64,000 nucleotides of DNA, from positions 101,114 to 165,113 of the forward strand of contig NZ_JAAILA010000002.1 in the NCBI RefSeq assembly GCF_010974825.1. The letters are read 5' to 3'. This stretch comes from Aeromonas rivipollensis (lineage in GTDB: Bacteria; Pseudomonadota; Gammaproteobacteria; Enterobacterales; Aeromonadaceae). How positions within the stretch are numbered: the first letter of the stretch is position 1; the number at the start of each line of letters is the position of its first letter. The position numbers and the translations under genes are program-made. Shown here one piece after another: positions 50,377 to 58,372 of this stretch. The notes below the pieces were generated by a model. It was not told where the DNA came from. It saw only the letters and a program-made list of their open reading frames with translations, and did no database searches.

Positions 50377-51021
50377 ATGGCGCTTATGGCAGCAATTGAC
50401 TTCTCTTTATACCTGAAATTTTTCGTCGGCCTGTTTGCGATCATCAACCCGCTGGGTCTGTTGCCGGTCTTTGTGAGCCTGACGGGCCACATGCAACCGG
50501 ATGAGCGCAGGAAGACCAACACCACGGCCCACATTGCCGTGATGATCATCCTCATGGTCTCCATGACCATGGGGCAGCTGATCCTCGACGGTTTCGGCAT
50601 CTCGCTGGCGTCGTTCCGCATTGCCGGCGGCTCGCTCATCACCCTGATCGCTTGGTCCATGTTGCAGGGCAAGCTGGGGGAGGTGAAGCACAACAAGCAG
50701 GAGAAGGGTGAACTGGCCGCTCGCGAATCCATCGCCGTGGTACCGCTGGCACTGCCCCTGATGGCAGGCCCCGGGGCCATCTCATCCTCCATCGTCTATG
50801 CCAGCCAGAAGACCCTGACCGAGCTGATGGGCATGTTCGTGGTGGTGATGGCCTTTGCCTACTGCTCCTGGCTCATCTTCCGTGCCGCCCCTCTGCTGTT
50901 CAAGCTGATGGGCAATACCGGCATCAACGTGGTGACCCGTATCATGGGTCTCATCATGATGTCCCTCGGTATCGAGATCATGGTGGCAGGGATCAAGGGA
51001 GTCTTTCCCGGATTGATGTGA
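50377..51021 (+). CDS. ychE: YchE, MarC/NAAT-family membrane protein
   Basis: This protein of about 214 residues has six membrane segments with FVGLFAIINPLGLLPVFVSLTG, the VPLALPLMAGPGAIS signature and GINVVTRIMGLIMMSLGIEIMV. The position between adhE and oppA is the same as for ychE in E. coli. Start choice is uncertain: ATG 50377 or 50386 fits the family length (about 215), neither has a strong ribosome site, and GTG at 50284 gives 245 residues. The function of this family is not established. Confidence 0.86.
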   Translation: MALMAAIDFSLYLKFFVGLFAIINPLGLLPVFVSLTGHMQPDERRKTNTTAHIAVMIILMVSMTMGQLILDGFGISLASFRIAGGSLITLIAWSMLQGKLGEVKHNKQEKGELAARESIAVVPLALPLMAGPGAISSSIVYASQKTLTELMGMFVVVMAFAYCSWLIFRAAPLLFKLMGNTGINVVTRIMGLIMMSLGIEIMVAGIKGVFPGLM

Positions 51022-51039
51022 TTCAGGTCTGTTTTGTCG

Positions 51040-51066
51040 GAGCCGGTCCTCGTGACCGGCTTTTTA
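51040..51066 (+). terminator. ychE terminator
   Basis: GCCGGTC / GACCGGC stem with a run of T follows ychE. Confidence 0.85.
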
Positions 51067-51301
51067 TTGTTTCTTTTTTGTTAGTCATTTCCTAGAATCG
51101 AGCGGCTTTGTATGAAAAACACCCATTACGCGATATTTAAATGCTGAATAAATGGTTTAAAGCTGTTTTTTTGACCGCCAAAGCCGTCCCTACCTGATGA
51201 TATCTATTGCATTATCAGAATTGTCAGGGAATTATGCGGGCAGCGGGATTTTTATCTCGTGAATGGACAAATGCATGGAACGTTCTTGTTGGAGTATGGA
51301 A

Positions 51302-52921
51302 ATGACTCATAGAAAAACAATTATTAATACCCTTTTATTGACCGCACTCTTTGGTGGCGCCACCCTGGCCCACGCCGCCGACGTCCCCGCCGGCACCAAG
51401 CTCGCCCCCGAGCAGACCCTGGTGAAAGGCAATGGCTCCGAGCCAGCCACCCTGGATCCGCACAAGACCGAAGGAACGGTTGAATCCAATATTCTGCGCG
51501 ACCTGTTCGAGGGTCTCGTCAGCTCCGGCCCCAAGGGTGAGACCCTGCCCGGCGTCGCCGAGTCCTGGGAAACCAAGGACAACAAACACTTCGTGTTCCA
51601 CCTGCGCAAGGATGCCAAGTGGTCCAATGGCGAGCCGGTGACCGCCCATGATTTCGTCTTCGCCTTCCAGCGTGCAGTAGATCCCAAGACTGGCTCTCCC
51701 TATGCCTGGTACATGGAACTGCCGACCATAGTCAACGCCAGTGCCATCATCGCGGGCAAGAAGCCTGCCGACACCCTGGGCGTGAAGGCCAGCGACGACT
51801 ACACCTTCGAAGTCCAGCTGGAAAAAGCCATCCCCTATTTCGTCAGCATGCTCTCCCACACCACCACCTACCCGGTCCCCAAGGCGGTGATCGAGAAGTT
51901 TGGTGACAAGTGGACCCAGCCGGCCAACATGGTCTCTAACGGCGCTTACAAACTGAAGGGCTGGGTCGTCAACGAGCGCGTCGATGTCGAGCGCAACCCC
52001 AATTACTGGAACAACGCCAAGACAGTAGTCGAGAAGGTTACCTACCTGCCCATCCAGTCCACCAACGCCGAGCTGAACCGCTACCTGGCCGGGGAACTGG
52101 ATATCACCTACAACATGCCCATCGAGCGCTTCAAGCAGATGAAGAAGGAGCACCCGAGCGAGGTGCAGGTCAGCGGCTATGTGGGCACCTACTACTACAC
52201 CTTCAACACCAAGCGCAAACCCTATGATGATGTGCGGGTGCGTACCGCGCTCACCTATGCCATCGATCGCAACGTGATCGCCGACAAGGTGATGGGCAAG
52301 GGCGAGACCCCGGGCTATGCCCTGGTGCCCGACTTCGTGGACGGCTTCAAGCCGGTGGCCCCCGCCTGGTCCAAGCTGACCCAGGCCGAGCGCGACGCCA
52401 AGGCGAAAGAGCTGCTGACCGAGGCCGGTTACGGCCCAGGCAATCCGCTCAAGTTCGAGCTGCTCTACAACACAGACGACAACCACAAGAAGGTGGCCGT
52501 GGCCGTCGCCTCCATGTGGAAGAAGCTGGGCGTGCAGGTGAGCCTGGTGAACCAGGAGTGGAAAACCTACCTGGAAACCCTCAAACAGGGTCAGTTTGAT
52601 GTGGCTCGTCGTGGCTGGATTGCGGACTACAACGAAGCCTCTTCCATGCTGGATCTGATGCAGACCACTCACGGCAACAACGACGGCAAGTACTCCAATG
52701 CCGCCTTTGACAAGCTGATGAGCGAGTCGCGCAACCAGGTGGATGCGGATGCGCGCAACAAGCTCTATGTCCAGGCCGAAGAGATCCTGGCCAAGGACAT
52801 GCCGATCGCCCCCATCTATCAGTACGTGACCTCGCGCATGGTCAAGCCCTATGTGGGCGGTTACCCGGCGAACCCGCTGGATAACCTCTACAGCAAAGAC
52901 ATGTACATCATTGCTCACTGA
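51302..52921 (+). CDS. oppA: OppA, periplasmic oligopeptide-binding protein
   Basis: The start MTHRKTIINTLLLTALFGGATLAHA, seven bases after GGAG, gives a signal peptide and a 539-residue protein, close to enteric OppA (543). The SBP_bac_5 pattern is clear: GSEPATLDPHKTEGTVESNI, WSNGEPVTAHDFVFAFQRAVDP, and RVRTALTYAIDRN. It binds oligopeptides for import by OppBCDF. Two upstream in-frame ATG codons lack better sites. The 280-base leader may be a target of small-RNA control, as in enterics. Confidence 0.95.
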   Translation: MTHRKTIINTLLLTALFGGATLAHAADVPAGTKLAPEQTLVKGNGSEPATLDPHKTEGTVESNILRDLFEGLVSSGPKGETLPGVAESWETKDNKHFVFHLRKDAKWSNGEPVTAHDFVFAFQRAVDPKTGSPYAWYMELPTIVNASAIIAGKKPADTLGVKASDDYTFEVQLEKAIPYFVSMLSHTTTYPVPKAVIEKFGDKWTQPANMVSNGAYKLKGWVVNERVDVERNPNYWNNAKTVVEKVTYLPIQSTNAELNRYLAGELDITYNMPIERFKQMKKEHPSEVQVSGYVGTYYYTFNTKRKPYDDVRVRTALTYAIDRNVIADKVMGKGETPGYALVPDFVDGFKPVAPAWSKLTQAERDAKAKELLTEAGYGPGNPLKFELLYNTDDNHKKVAVAVASMWKKLGVQVSLVNQEWKTYLETLKQGQFDVARRGWIADYNEASSMLDLMQTTHGNNDGKYSNAAFDKLMSESRNQVDADARNKLYVQAEEILAKDMPIAPIYQYVTSRMVKPYVGGYPANPLDNLYSKDMYIIAH

Positions 52922-52947
52922 GTAAAGCAACAAGTCGCATAACAAGC

Positions 52948-52970
52948 AGGCCCGCCAGACGGCGGGCCTT
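52948..52970 (+). terminator. Stem-loop between oppA and oppB
   Basis: AGGCCCGCC / GGCGGGCCTT with a short T-run sits between oppA and oppB. It probably lets part of the transcripts stop after oppA, giving more binding protein than transporter. Confidence 0.6.
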
Positions 52971-53019
52971 AGTATTAAAACCGCGACCCTTTGGAAGCAG
53001 TACAGGACAGGAAATGTCT

Positions 53020-53940
53020 ATGTTGAAATTCATCCTTAAACGTCTACTGGAAGCGATCCCGACTCTGCTGGTCTTGATCACCGTCTCCTTCTTCATGATG
53101 CGTTTCGCACCGGGTAACCCCTTTACCAGCGAACGCGCCCTGCCGCCGGAAGTGCTTGCCAATATCGAGGCCAAGTACGGCCTGGACAAGCCCATAGGCG
53201 TGCAATACCTCACCTATCTGGGCAACCTGGTCCAGGGAGATCTGGGGCCCTCTTTCAAGTACAAGGACTTCACCGTCAATGATCTGGTGAGCCAGGCGCT
53301 GCCTGTTTCCGCCAAGATAGGGAGCGCGGCTTTCGTCCTTGCCGTCTTGCTGGGAGTCACCTTCGGCACCATAGCCGCCTTGAAACAGAACACCTTCATC
53401 GACTATCTGCTGATGTCGTCGGCCATGGCCGGGGTGGTGATACCCGGCTTCGTGCTGGCGCCCCTGCTGGTGCTCTTCTTCAGTATCTATCTGGGCTGGT
53501 TCCCGGCGGGAGGCTGGCAGGGGGGCGGGGTGCAGTTCATGGTGCTGCCGGTGTTCGGCATGATGATGTACTACATCTCCGCCATCTCCCGCATCATGCG
53601 TGGCAGCATGATTGAGACCATGAACTCCAACTTCATCCGTACCGCCCGTGCCAAGGGGCTGCCGCTGCGCCATATCATCCTCAGGCACGCGCTGCGTCCG
53701 GCCATGCTGCCTGTGGTCTCCTATCTGGGCCCGGCGTTTGTGGGCATCATCACCGGCTCAGTGGTGATCGAGACCATCTTCGGTCTGCCGGGGATTGGCC
53801 AGCTGTTCGTCAACGGTGCCCTCAACCGTGATTACTCCATGGTGCTCGGCCTGACCATTCTGGTCGGTGCCCTCACCATCACCTTTAACGCCGTGGTCGA
53901 TATTCTCTATGCCGTCATCGATCCCAAGATCCGTTACTAA
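53020..53940 (+). CDS. oppB: OppB, oligopeptide ABC transporter permease
   Basis: The start LKFILKRLLEAIPTLLVLI matches enteric OppB; the upstream ATG at 53014 adds two residues. The 306-residue permease has six membrane segments and the EAA-like loop RTARAKGLPLRHIILRHALRPA. It contains NPFTSERALPPEV and GPSFKYKDFTVND at the periplasmic side, as in OppB. Confidence 0.96.
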   Translation: MLKFILKRLLEAIPTLLVLITVSFFMMRFAPGNPFTSERALPPEVLANIEAKYGLDKPIGVQYLTYLGNLVQGDLGPSFKYKDFTVNDLVSQALPVSAKIGSAAFVLAVLLGVTFGTIAALKQNTFIDYLLMSSAMAGVVIPGFVLAPLLVLFFSIYLGWFPAGGWQGGGVQFMVLPVFGMMMYYISAISRIMRGSMIETMNSNFIRTARAKGLPLRHIILRHALRPAMLPVVSYLGPAFVGIITGSVVIETIFGLPGIGQLFVNGALNRDYSMVLGLTILVGALTITFNAVVDILYAVIDPKIRY

Positions 53941-53954
53941 GCCGGGAGTACATC

Positions 53955-54866
53955 ATGGTAGTCACAACTGAAAAGCGCGAAGCCGTCGAGGCGTTCGCCC
54001 AGCAAGTGGAAGTGGTGGAAGGACGCTCCCTGTGGAAGGATGCCCGTCGCCGTTTCCTGCGCAACAAGGCGGCCCTGACCAGCCTCATCATCCTGACCAT
54101 CATCGGTCTGGCGGTGATCGTCGGGCCGCACCTGTCCCAATACACCTTCGACGATCCTGACTGGGGCGCCATGCAGGCCGCCCCTGACATGGAGACGGGT
54201 CACTGGTTCGGTACCGACAGCCTGGGGCGCGATCTCTTCGTGCGGACCCTGCTCGGCGGCCGCATCTCGCTCATGGTCGGCATCATGGGGGCCGTGGTGG
54301 CCGTCATCATAGGCACCCTGTATGGCGCCGCCTCCGGCTTCATCGGCGGTCGCGTCGACAGCCTGATGATGCGGGTACTGGAGATCCTCAACGCCTTCCC
54401 CTTCATGTTCTTCGTCATCATGCTGGTGACCTTCTTCGGTCGCAACCTGGCCCTCATCTTCCTCGCCATAGGCGCGGTGAGCTGGCTCGACATGGCGCGG
54501 ATAGTGCGAGGCCAGACCCTGAGCCTCAAGAGCAAGGAGTTCATCGAGGCGGCCCACGTCTGTGGCGTCTCCAAGTGGAAGATCATCACCCGTCACATAG
54601 TCCCCAACGTGCTGGGCATAGTGGCGGTCTACGCCACCCTGCTGGTGCCGGGCATGATCATGTTCGAATCCTTCCTGAGCTTCCTGGGGCTGGGTGTGCA
54701 AGAGCCCATGACCAGCTGGGGTGCCCTGCTGGATGAAGGCTCCAAGTCGATGGAAGTGGCCATCTGGCAACTCCTGTTCCCCGCCGGTTTCATGGTGGTG
54801 ACCCTGTTTTGCTTCAACTTCCTCGGGGATGGTCTGCGTGATGCCCTCGATCCAAAGGATCGGTAA
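53955..54866 (+). CDS. oppC: OppC, oligopeptide ABC transporter permease
   Basis: This 303-residue permease has an N-terminal cytoplasmic segment (ALTSLIILTIIGLAVIVGP follows) and the coupling loop EFIEAAHVCGVSKWKIITRHIVPN. GTDSLGRDLFVRTLLGGRISLMVG is the OppC/DppC signature. It starts 14 bases after oppB. Confidence 0.96.
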   Translation: MVVTTEKREAVEAFAQQVEVVEGRSLWKDARRRFLRNKAALTSLIILTIIGLAVIVGPHLSQYTFDDPDWGAMQAAPDMETGHWFGTDSLGRDLFVRTLLGGRISLMVGIMGAVVAVIIGTLYGAASGFIGGRVDSLMMRVLEILNAFPFMFFVIMLVTFFGRNLALIFLAIGAVSWLDMARIVRGQTLSLKSKEFIEAAHVCGVSKWKIITRHIVPNVLGIVAVYATLLVPGMIMFESFLSFLGLGVQEPMTSWGALLDEGSKSMEVAIWQLLFPAGFMVVTLFCFNFLGDGLRDALDPKDR

Positions 54867-54887
54867 GACGCCAACGGCGCCATAAGA

Positions 54888-54922
54888 CCCATCCGCTGAA
54901 CGCGCTGCGTCAGTCGGATGGG
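54888..54922 (+). other. Intercistronic hairpin between oppC and oppD
   Basis: CCCATCCG(CTGA) ... (TCAG)T CGGATGGG forms a stem of about 12 bp with one bulge. With the nearby GGCGCC palindrome it may protect or process the oppC-oppD mRNA junction. Confidence 0.55.
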
Positions 54923-54960
54923 CAGGAAAGCATCACGAGAGATCGATAAGGAGTTTTGAT

Positions 54961-55944
54961 ATGAAGTTACTGGATGTGAAAGATCTGCGGGTCGAGTTCA
55001 AGACCCCGGATGGCAATGTGGTGGCGGTCAACGACCTCAACTTCTCCCTCTCTGCCGGCGAGACCCTGGGGATAGTCGGTGAGTCAGGCTCAGGCAAGTC
55101 CCAGACTGCCTTTGCCATCATGGGGCTGCTCGCCAAGAACGGCATCATTACCGGCTCGGCCAAGTTTCAGGGGGACGAGATCCTGAATCTGCCGGAGCAC
55201 AAGCTCAACAAGATCCGCTCCGAGAAGATCGCCATGATCTTCCAGGACCCCATGACCTCCCTGAACCCCTACATGAAGGTGAAGGATCAGCTGATGGAAG
55301 TGCTGATGCTGCACAAGGGAGTGAGCAAGGCGGCGGCGTTCGAGGAGTCGGTGCGCATGCTGGACGCGGTGAAGATCCCCGAGTCGCGCAAGCGGATGAA
55401 CATGTACCCCCACGAGTTCTCCGGTGGCATGCGCCAGCGGGTGATGATCGCCATGGCGCTCCTGTGCCGGCCGCAACTGCTTATCGCCGACGAGCCGACC
55501 ACGGCGCTGGACGTGACTGTGCAGGCCCAGATCATGACCCTGATGAACGAGCTCAAGCGGGAGTTCAACACCGCCATCGTCATGATCACACACGATCTTG
55601 GCGTGGTGGCGGGCATCTGTGACAAGGTGCTGGTGATGTATGCCGGTCGCACCATGGAGTACGGCCGGGTCAACGACATCTTCTATCGCCCGAGCCACCC
55701 CTATACCGAAGGCTTGCTGCGCGCCATTCCCCGTCTCGATACCGAAGGGGAAGTGCTGCCCACCATACCGGGCAATCCGCCCAACCTGCTGCGTCTGCCC
55801 ACCGGCTGCCCCTTCCAGGAGCGTTGCCACCGGGCGCACGAGATTTGCGGCCAGCAATCACCAGTCCTGACCCCCTTCGGCGACGGACGGACAAGGGCCT
55901 GCCATTGGGTTTCGGATGCCATGATCAACAAGGAGGCGAACTAA
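54961..55944 (+). CDS. oppD: OppD, oligopeptide ABC transporter ATPase
   Basis: This 327-residue ATPase has Walker [10 protein letters not shown], the ABC signature FSGGMRQRV, Walker [13 protein letters not shown], and His in [11 protein letters not shown]. The C-terminal oligopeptide/dipeptide extension has [15 protein letters not shown]. Its final 30 or so residues ([21 protein letters not shown]...) are duplicated just downstream. The stop overlaps the ATG of the following micro-ORF (TAATG). Confidence 0.96.
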   Translation: MKLLDVKDLRVEFKTPDGNVVAVNDLNFSLSAGETLGIVGESGSGKSQTAFAIMGLLAKNGIITGSAKFQGDEILNLPEHKLNKIRSEKIAMIFQDPMTSLNPYMKVKDQLMEVLMLHKGVSKAAAFEESVRMLDAVKIPESRKRMNMYPHEFSGGMRQRVMIAMALLCRPQLLIADEPTTALDVTVQAQIMTLMNELKREFNTAIVMITHDLGVVAGICDKVLVMYAGRTMEYGRVNDIFYRPSHPYTEGLLRAIPRLDTEGEVLPTIPGNPPNLLRLPTGCPFQERCHRAHEICGQQSPVLTPFGDGRTRACHWVSDAMINKEAN

Positions 55945-56062
55945 TGGGTGGTGCAATTTGCGGTCAGCAGCCCTCCATGTTGCTGACGCCCTTCGGCGAC
56001 AGCCGGACGCGGGTCTGCCATTGGCACTGGGTTTCGGATGCCATGATCAAGGGGGTGAACTG
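55843..56062 (+). repeat. Tandem duplication of the oppD 3' end / oppF start
   Basis: The DNA from ATTTGCGG at 55843 to the oppD stop recurs from 55956 to the oppF start: TGCGG-CAGCA, CCCTTCGGCGAC, GGTTTCGGATGCCATGATCA and the junction GAAC-T-ATGGGT are shared. Offset is 113 bases at the left end and 122 at the right, the second copy carrying 9 extra bases (CACTGG and one more codon). The unit covers the oppD tail plus the first codons of oppF. Confidence 0.9.
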
Positions 56063-56063
56063 A
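55944..56063 (+). CDS. Micro-ORF made from a duplicated oppD tail
   Basis: A 39-residue frame ([19 protein letters not shown]...) begins with ATG overlapping the oppD stop and ends with TGA overlapping the oppF ATG (TGATG). It has its own strong site AGGAGG seven bases upstream. It is a paralogue of the last ~33 residues of OppD, with conserved LTPFGD, RTRVCHW and VSDAMI. Whether the peptide is made or just links translation of oppD to oppF is not known; no function is assigned. Confidence 0.55.
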   Translation: MGGAICGQQPSMLLTPFGDSRTRVCHWHWVSDAMIKGVN

Positions 56064-57058
56064 TGGGTACTGACAAGAAACTGCTGCTGGAAGTGTCCGA
56101 CCTCAAGGTTCACTTCAGCATCAAGAGTGACAAGGCCTGGCCCTGGGCCAAGCCCTCCGCCCTGAAGGCGGTGGATGGCGTCACCCTGCGCCTCTACGAG
56201 GGGGAGACCCTGGGCGTAGTCGGGGAGTCCGGTTGTGGCAAGTCCACCTTCGCCCGGGCCCTGATAGGTCTGGTGCCGGCCACCGACGGCAAGGTAGTGT
56301 GGCTGGGCCAGGATCTGACCAAGCTCGAGCTGGGGGCGCTTCGGGAGAAGCGCAAGGAGATCCAGATGATCTTCCAGGACCCGCTGGCCTCCTTGAACCC
56401 GCGCATGACCATAGGCGACATCATCGCCGAGCCCCTGGTCACCTTCTATCCCAATCTCTCCAGGGATCAGGTGAAGGAGAAGGTGCGGGCCATGATGACC
56501 AAGGTGGGGCTTTTGCCCAACCTGGTAAACCGCTACCCCCACGAGTTCTCCGGCGGCCAGTGCCAGCGCATCGGCATCGCCCGGGCGCTGATCCTGGAGC
56601 CCAAGATGATCATCTGTGACGAGCCTGTCTCGGCGCTGGATGTCTCCATCCAGGCCCAGGTGGTCAACCTGCTCAAGTCCCTGCAAAAGGAGATGGGGCT
56701 CTCCCTCATCTTCATCGCCCACGACTTGTCCGTGGTCAAGCACATCTCGGACCGGGTGCTGGTGATGTATCTGGGCAACGCGGTTGAGCTCGGGACCCGT
56801 CAGGAGATCTTCGCCAATCCCCTGCATCCCTACACCAAGGCGCTGATGTCGGCCGTGCCCATTCCGGATCCGGATCTGGAGCGCAGCAAGGTCATCCAGA
56901 TCCTGGAGGGGGACCTGCCGTCGCCGATGAATCCGCCGTCCGGCTGCGTGTTCCGTACCCGCTGCCCGGCGGCGGGCCCTGAGTGCGCCAAGACCCGCCC
57001 CATGCTGGAGGGGAACTTCGATCACGCCGTCTCCTGTCTCAAGGTGGATCCGCTCTGA
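56063..57058 (+). CDS. oppF: OppF, oligopeptide ABC transporter ATPase
   Basis: Starts GTDKKLLLEVSDLKVHFSI and has 331 residues, as in enteric OppF. Walker A GESGCGKSTF, signature FSGGQCQRIG, Walker B MIICDEPVSALD, and FIAHDLSVV are present; the C-terminus ends SCLKVDPL like E. coli OppF. Its ribosome site is the weaker copy (AAGGGGGTGAACTG) of the duplicated junction; initiation probably depends on coupling to the micro-ORF. Confidence 0.96.
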   Translation: MGTDKKLLLEVSDLKVHFSIKSDKAWPWAKPSALKAVDGVTLRLYEGETLGVVGESGCGKSTFARALIGLVPATDGKVVWLGQDLTKLELGALREKRKEIQMIFQDPLASLNPRMTIGDIIAEPLVTFYPNLSRDQVKEKVRAMMTKVGLLPNLVNRYPHEFSGGQCQRIGIARALILEPKMIICDEPVSALDVSIQAQVVNLLKSLQKEMGLSLIFIAHDLSVVKHISDRVLVMYLGNAVELGTRQEIFANPLHPYTKALMSAVPIPDPDLERSKVIQILEGDLPSPMNPPSGCVFRTRCPAAGPECAKTRPMLEGNFDHAVSCLKVDPL

Positions 57059-57080
57059 GGGCGAGGGCGTGAACGAGCAT

Positions 57081-57110
57081 GCGGGGCACCCAGGTGGTGC
57101 CCCGTTTTAT
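57081..57110 (+). terminator. opp operon terminator
   Basis: CGGGGCACC / GGTGCCCCG stem followed by TTTTATTT closes the opp operon. Confidence 0.88.
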
Positions 57111-57170
57111 TTCCATCCGCGGTGAAGATGCCCCTTGGCGCCACCTTTGGAGGCTGTTACTATCCGCCGC

Positions 57171-57295
57171 ACAAGGGGAGTAACTTCTCGCCGGTTTGTC
57201 GTCATTACGGTGCACCCATATCCTGCAGTGCACCCGGCAGCCGGGCAGTCGATGAAAATTGGCTGTAAGTGAGACCTTGCCGAGAGGCAAGGTGT
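57171..57295 (+). ncRNA. yybP-ykoY manganese riboswitch upstream of alx
   Basis: The 5' conserved loop ACAAGGGGAGTAACTT and 3' element GTGAGACCTTGCCGAGAGGCAAGGT are the two hallmark segments of the yybP-ykoY family, joined by a variable region with its own hairpin (GGTGCAC / GTGCACC). The riboswitch binds Mn2+ and controls manganese exporters and TerC proteins; in E. coli it also controls alx in a pH-dependent way. It lies 65 bases from the alx start codon. Confidence 0.88.
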
Positions 57296-57310
57296 ATCTG
57301 CTCCAAACGC

Positions 57311-57345
57311 AAACCCACGCCTCTCGGTCGTGGGTTTTGTCGTTT
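57311..57345 (+). terminator. Riboswitch expression platform hairpin
   Basis: AAACCCACG / CGTGGGTTT forms a 9-bp stem with the 9-base loop CCTCTCGGT, followed by T-rich GTCGTTTT. It lies between the riboswitch aptamer and the alx ribosome site, in position for a transcription terminator. Confidence 0.7.
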
Positions 57346-57360
57346 TGGGAGAAGTGAAAA

Positions 57361-58320
57361 ATGGGTGAATGGTGGATGTGGACCGGTTTCTTCAGCATAG
57401 TGCTGGTCCTGTTGTGGATTGACATCCGCTTTGTCGGCGGCGGCAAGGCGCACAAGGTGTCCCTCAAAGAGGCGGGGATCTGGTCCCTGGTCTGGGTCAG
57501 CGTGGCCCTGCTGTTCAACCTGGCCATCTGGCTCTGGCTGGATCACAGTGCCGGGCGCGAGATCGCCAACGAGAAGGGGCTGGAGTTCCTCACCGGCTAC
57601 CTCATCGAGAAGGCGCTGGCGGTGGACAACGTCTTCGTCTGGCTGATGCTGTTTGGCTACTTCGCCATTCCGGCCGAGCTGCAGCGCCGGGTGCTGCTGT
57701 ACGGGGTACTGGGTGCCATCGTCATGCGCGCCGGCATGGTGTTCGCGGGCAGCTGGCTCATCGAGCAGTTCCACTGGATCCTCTACCTGTTTGGCGCCTT
57801 CCTGCTGCTGACCGGGGTCAAGATGCTGTGGGCCGCCGACAAGGAGCCGGATCTCGCCAACAACCCGCTGCTGGGCTGGATGCGTCGCCGCTTCAAGGTG
57901 ACCGAGACCCTGGAGGGGGAGAACTTCTTCGTCTGGCGTGACGGTGTGCGCTATGCCACCCCGCTGCTGCTCATTCTGGTGCTGGTGGAGGTGAGCGATC
58001 TCATCTTCGCGGTGGACAGCATACCGGCCATCTTCGCGGTGACCACGGATCCCTTCATAGTGCTGACCTCCAATATCTTCGCCATCATGGGCCTGCGCGC
58101 CATGTACTTCCTGCTGGCCGGCGTCGCCGAACGCTTCGCCCTGCTGAAATACGGTCTGGCGCTGATCCTGATGTTCATCGGGGTCAAGATGCTGCTGCTC
58201 GACATCTTCAAGATACCGACCGGCATTGCGCTTGGTGTAGTTGCGCTGATCCTGCTGGCCTCCATGGGGCTTAGCCTCTGGGTGACCCGCAAGAAAGTGA
58301 CCGACCAGAAGACGGTGTAA
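57361..58320 (+). CDS. alx: Alx, TerC-family membrane protein (probable Mn2+ exporter)
   Basis: This 319-residue protein matches enteric Alx: [62 protein letters not shown] and [18 protein letters not shown]. The membrane-embedded acidic residues in the DNVF and DSIPAIF repeats are expected metal ligands. Control by the upstream manganese riboswitch fits a role in manganese export. Confidence 0.95.
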   Translation: MGEWWMWTGFFSIVLVLLWIDIRFVGGGKAHKVSLKEAGIWSLVWVSVALLFNLAIWLWLDHSAGREIANEKGLEFLTGYLIEKALAVDNVFVWLMLFGYFAIPAELQRRVLLYGVLGAIVMRAGMVFAGSWLIEQFHWILYLFGAFLLLTGVKMLWAADKEPDLANNPLLGWMRRRFKVTETLEGENFFVWRDGVRYATPLLLILVLVEVSDLIFAVDSIPAIFAVTTDPFIVLTSNIFAIMGLRAMYFLLAGVAERFALLKYGLALILMFIGVKMLLLDIFKIPTGIALGVVALILLASMGLSLWVTRKKVTDQKTV

Positions 58321-58329
58321 GCACCCGCA

Positions 58330-58354
58330 AAAAGGGCTCCCTAGGGAGCCCTTC
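58330..58354. terminator. Bidirectional terminator
   Basis: AAGGGCTCCCTAGGGAGCCCTT stem with flanking A- and T-rich sequence lies between the convergent alx and racemase genes. Confidence 0.85.
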
Positions 58355-58372
58355 TTCATTTCAGATCTGTGC

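Noticed and set aside
51335..52945. Open frame of 536 codons antisense to oppA
   Set aside because: Mirror of oppA codon use; no domain, and oppA is complete with signal peptide.
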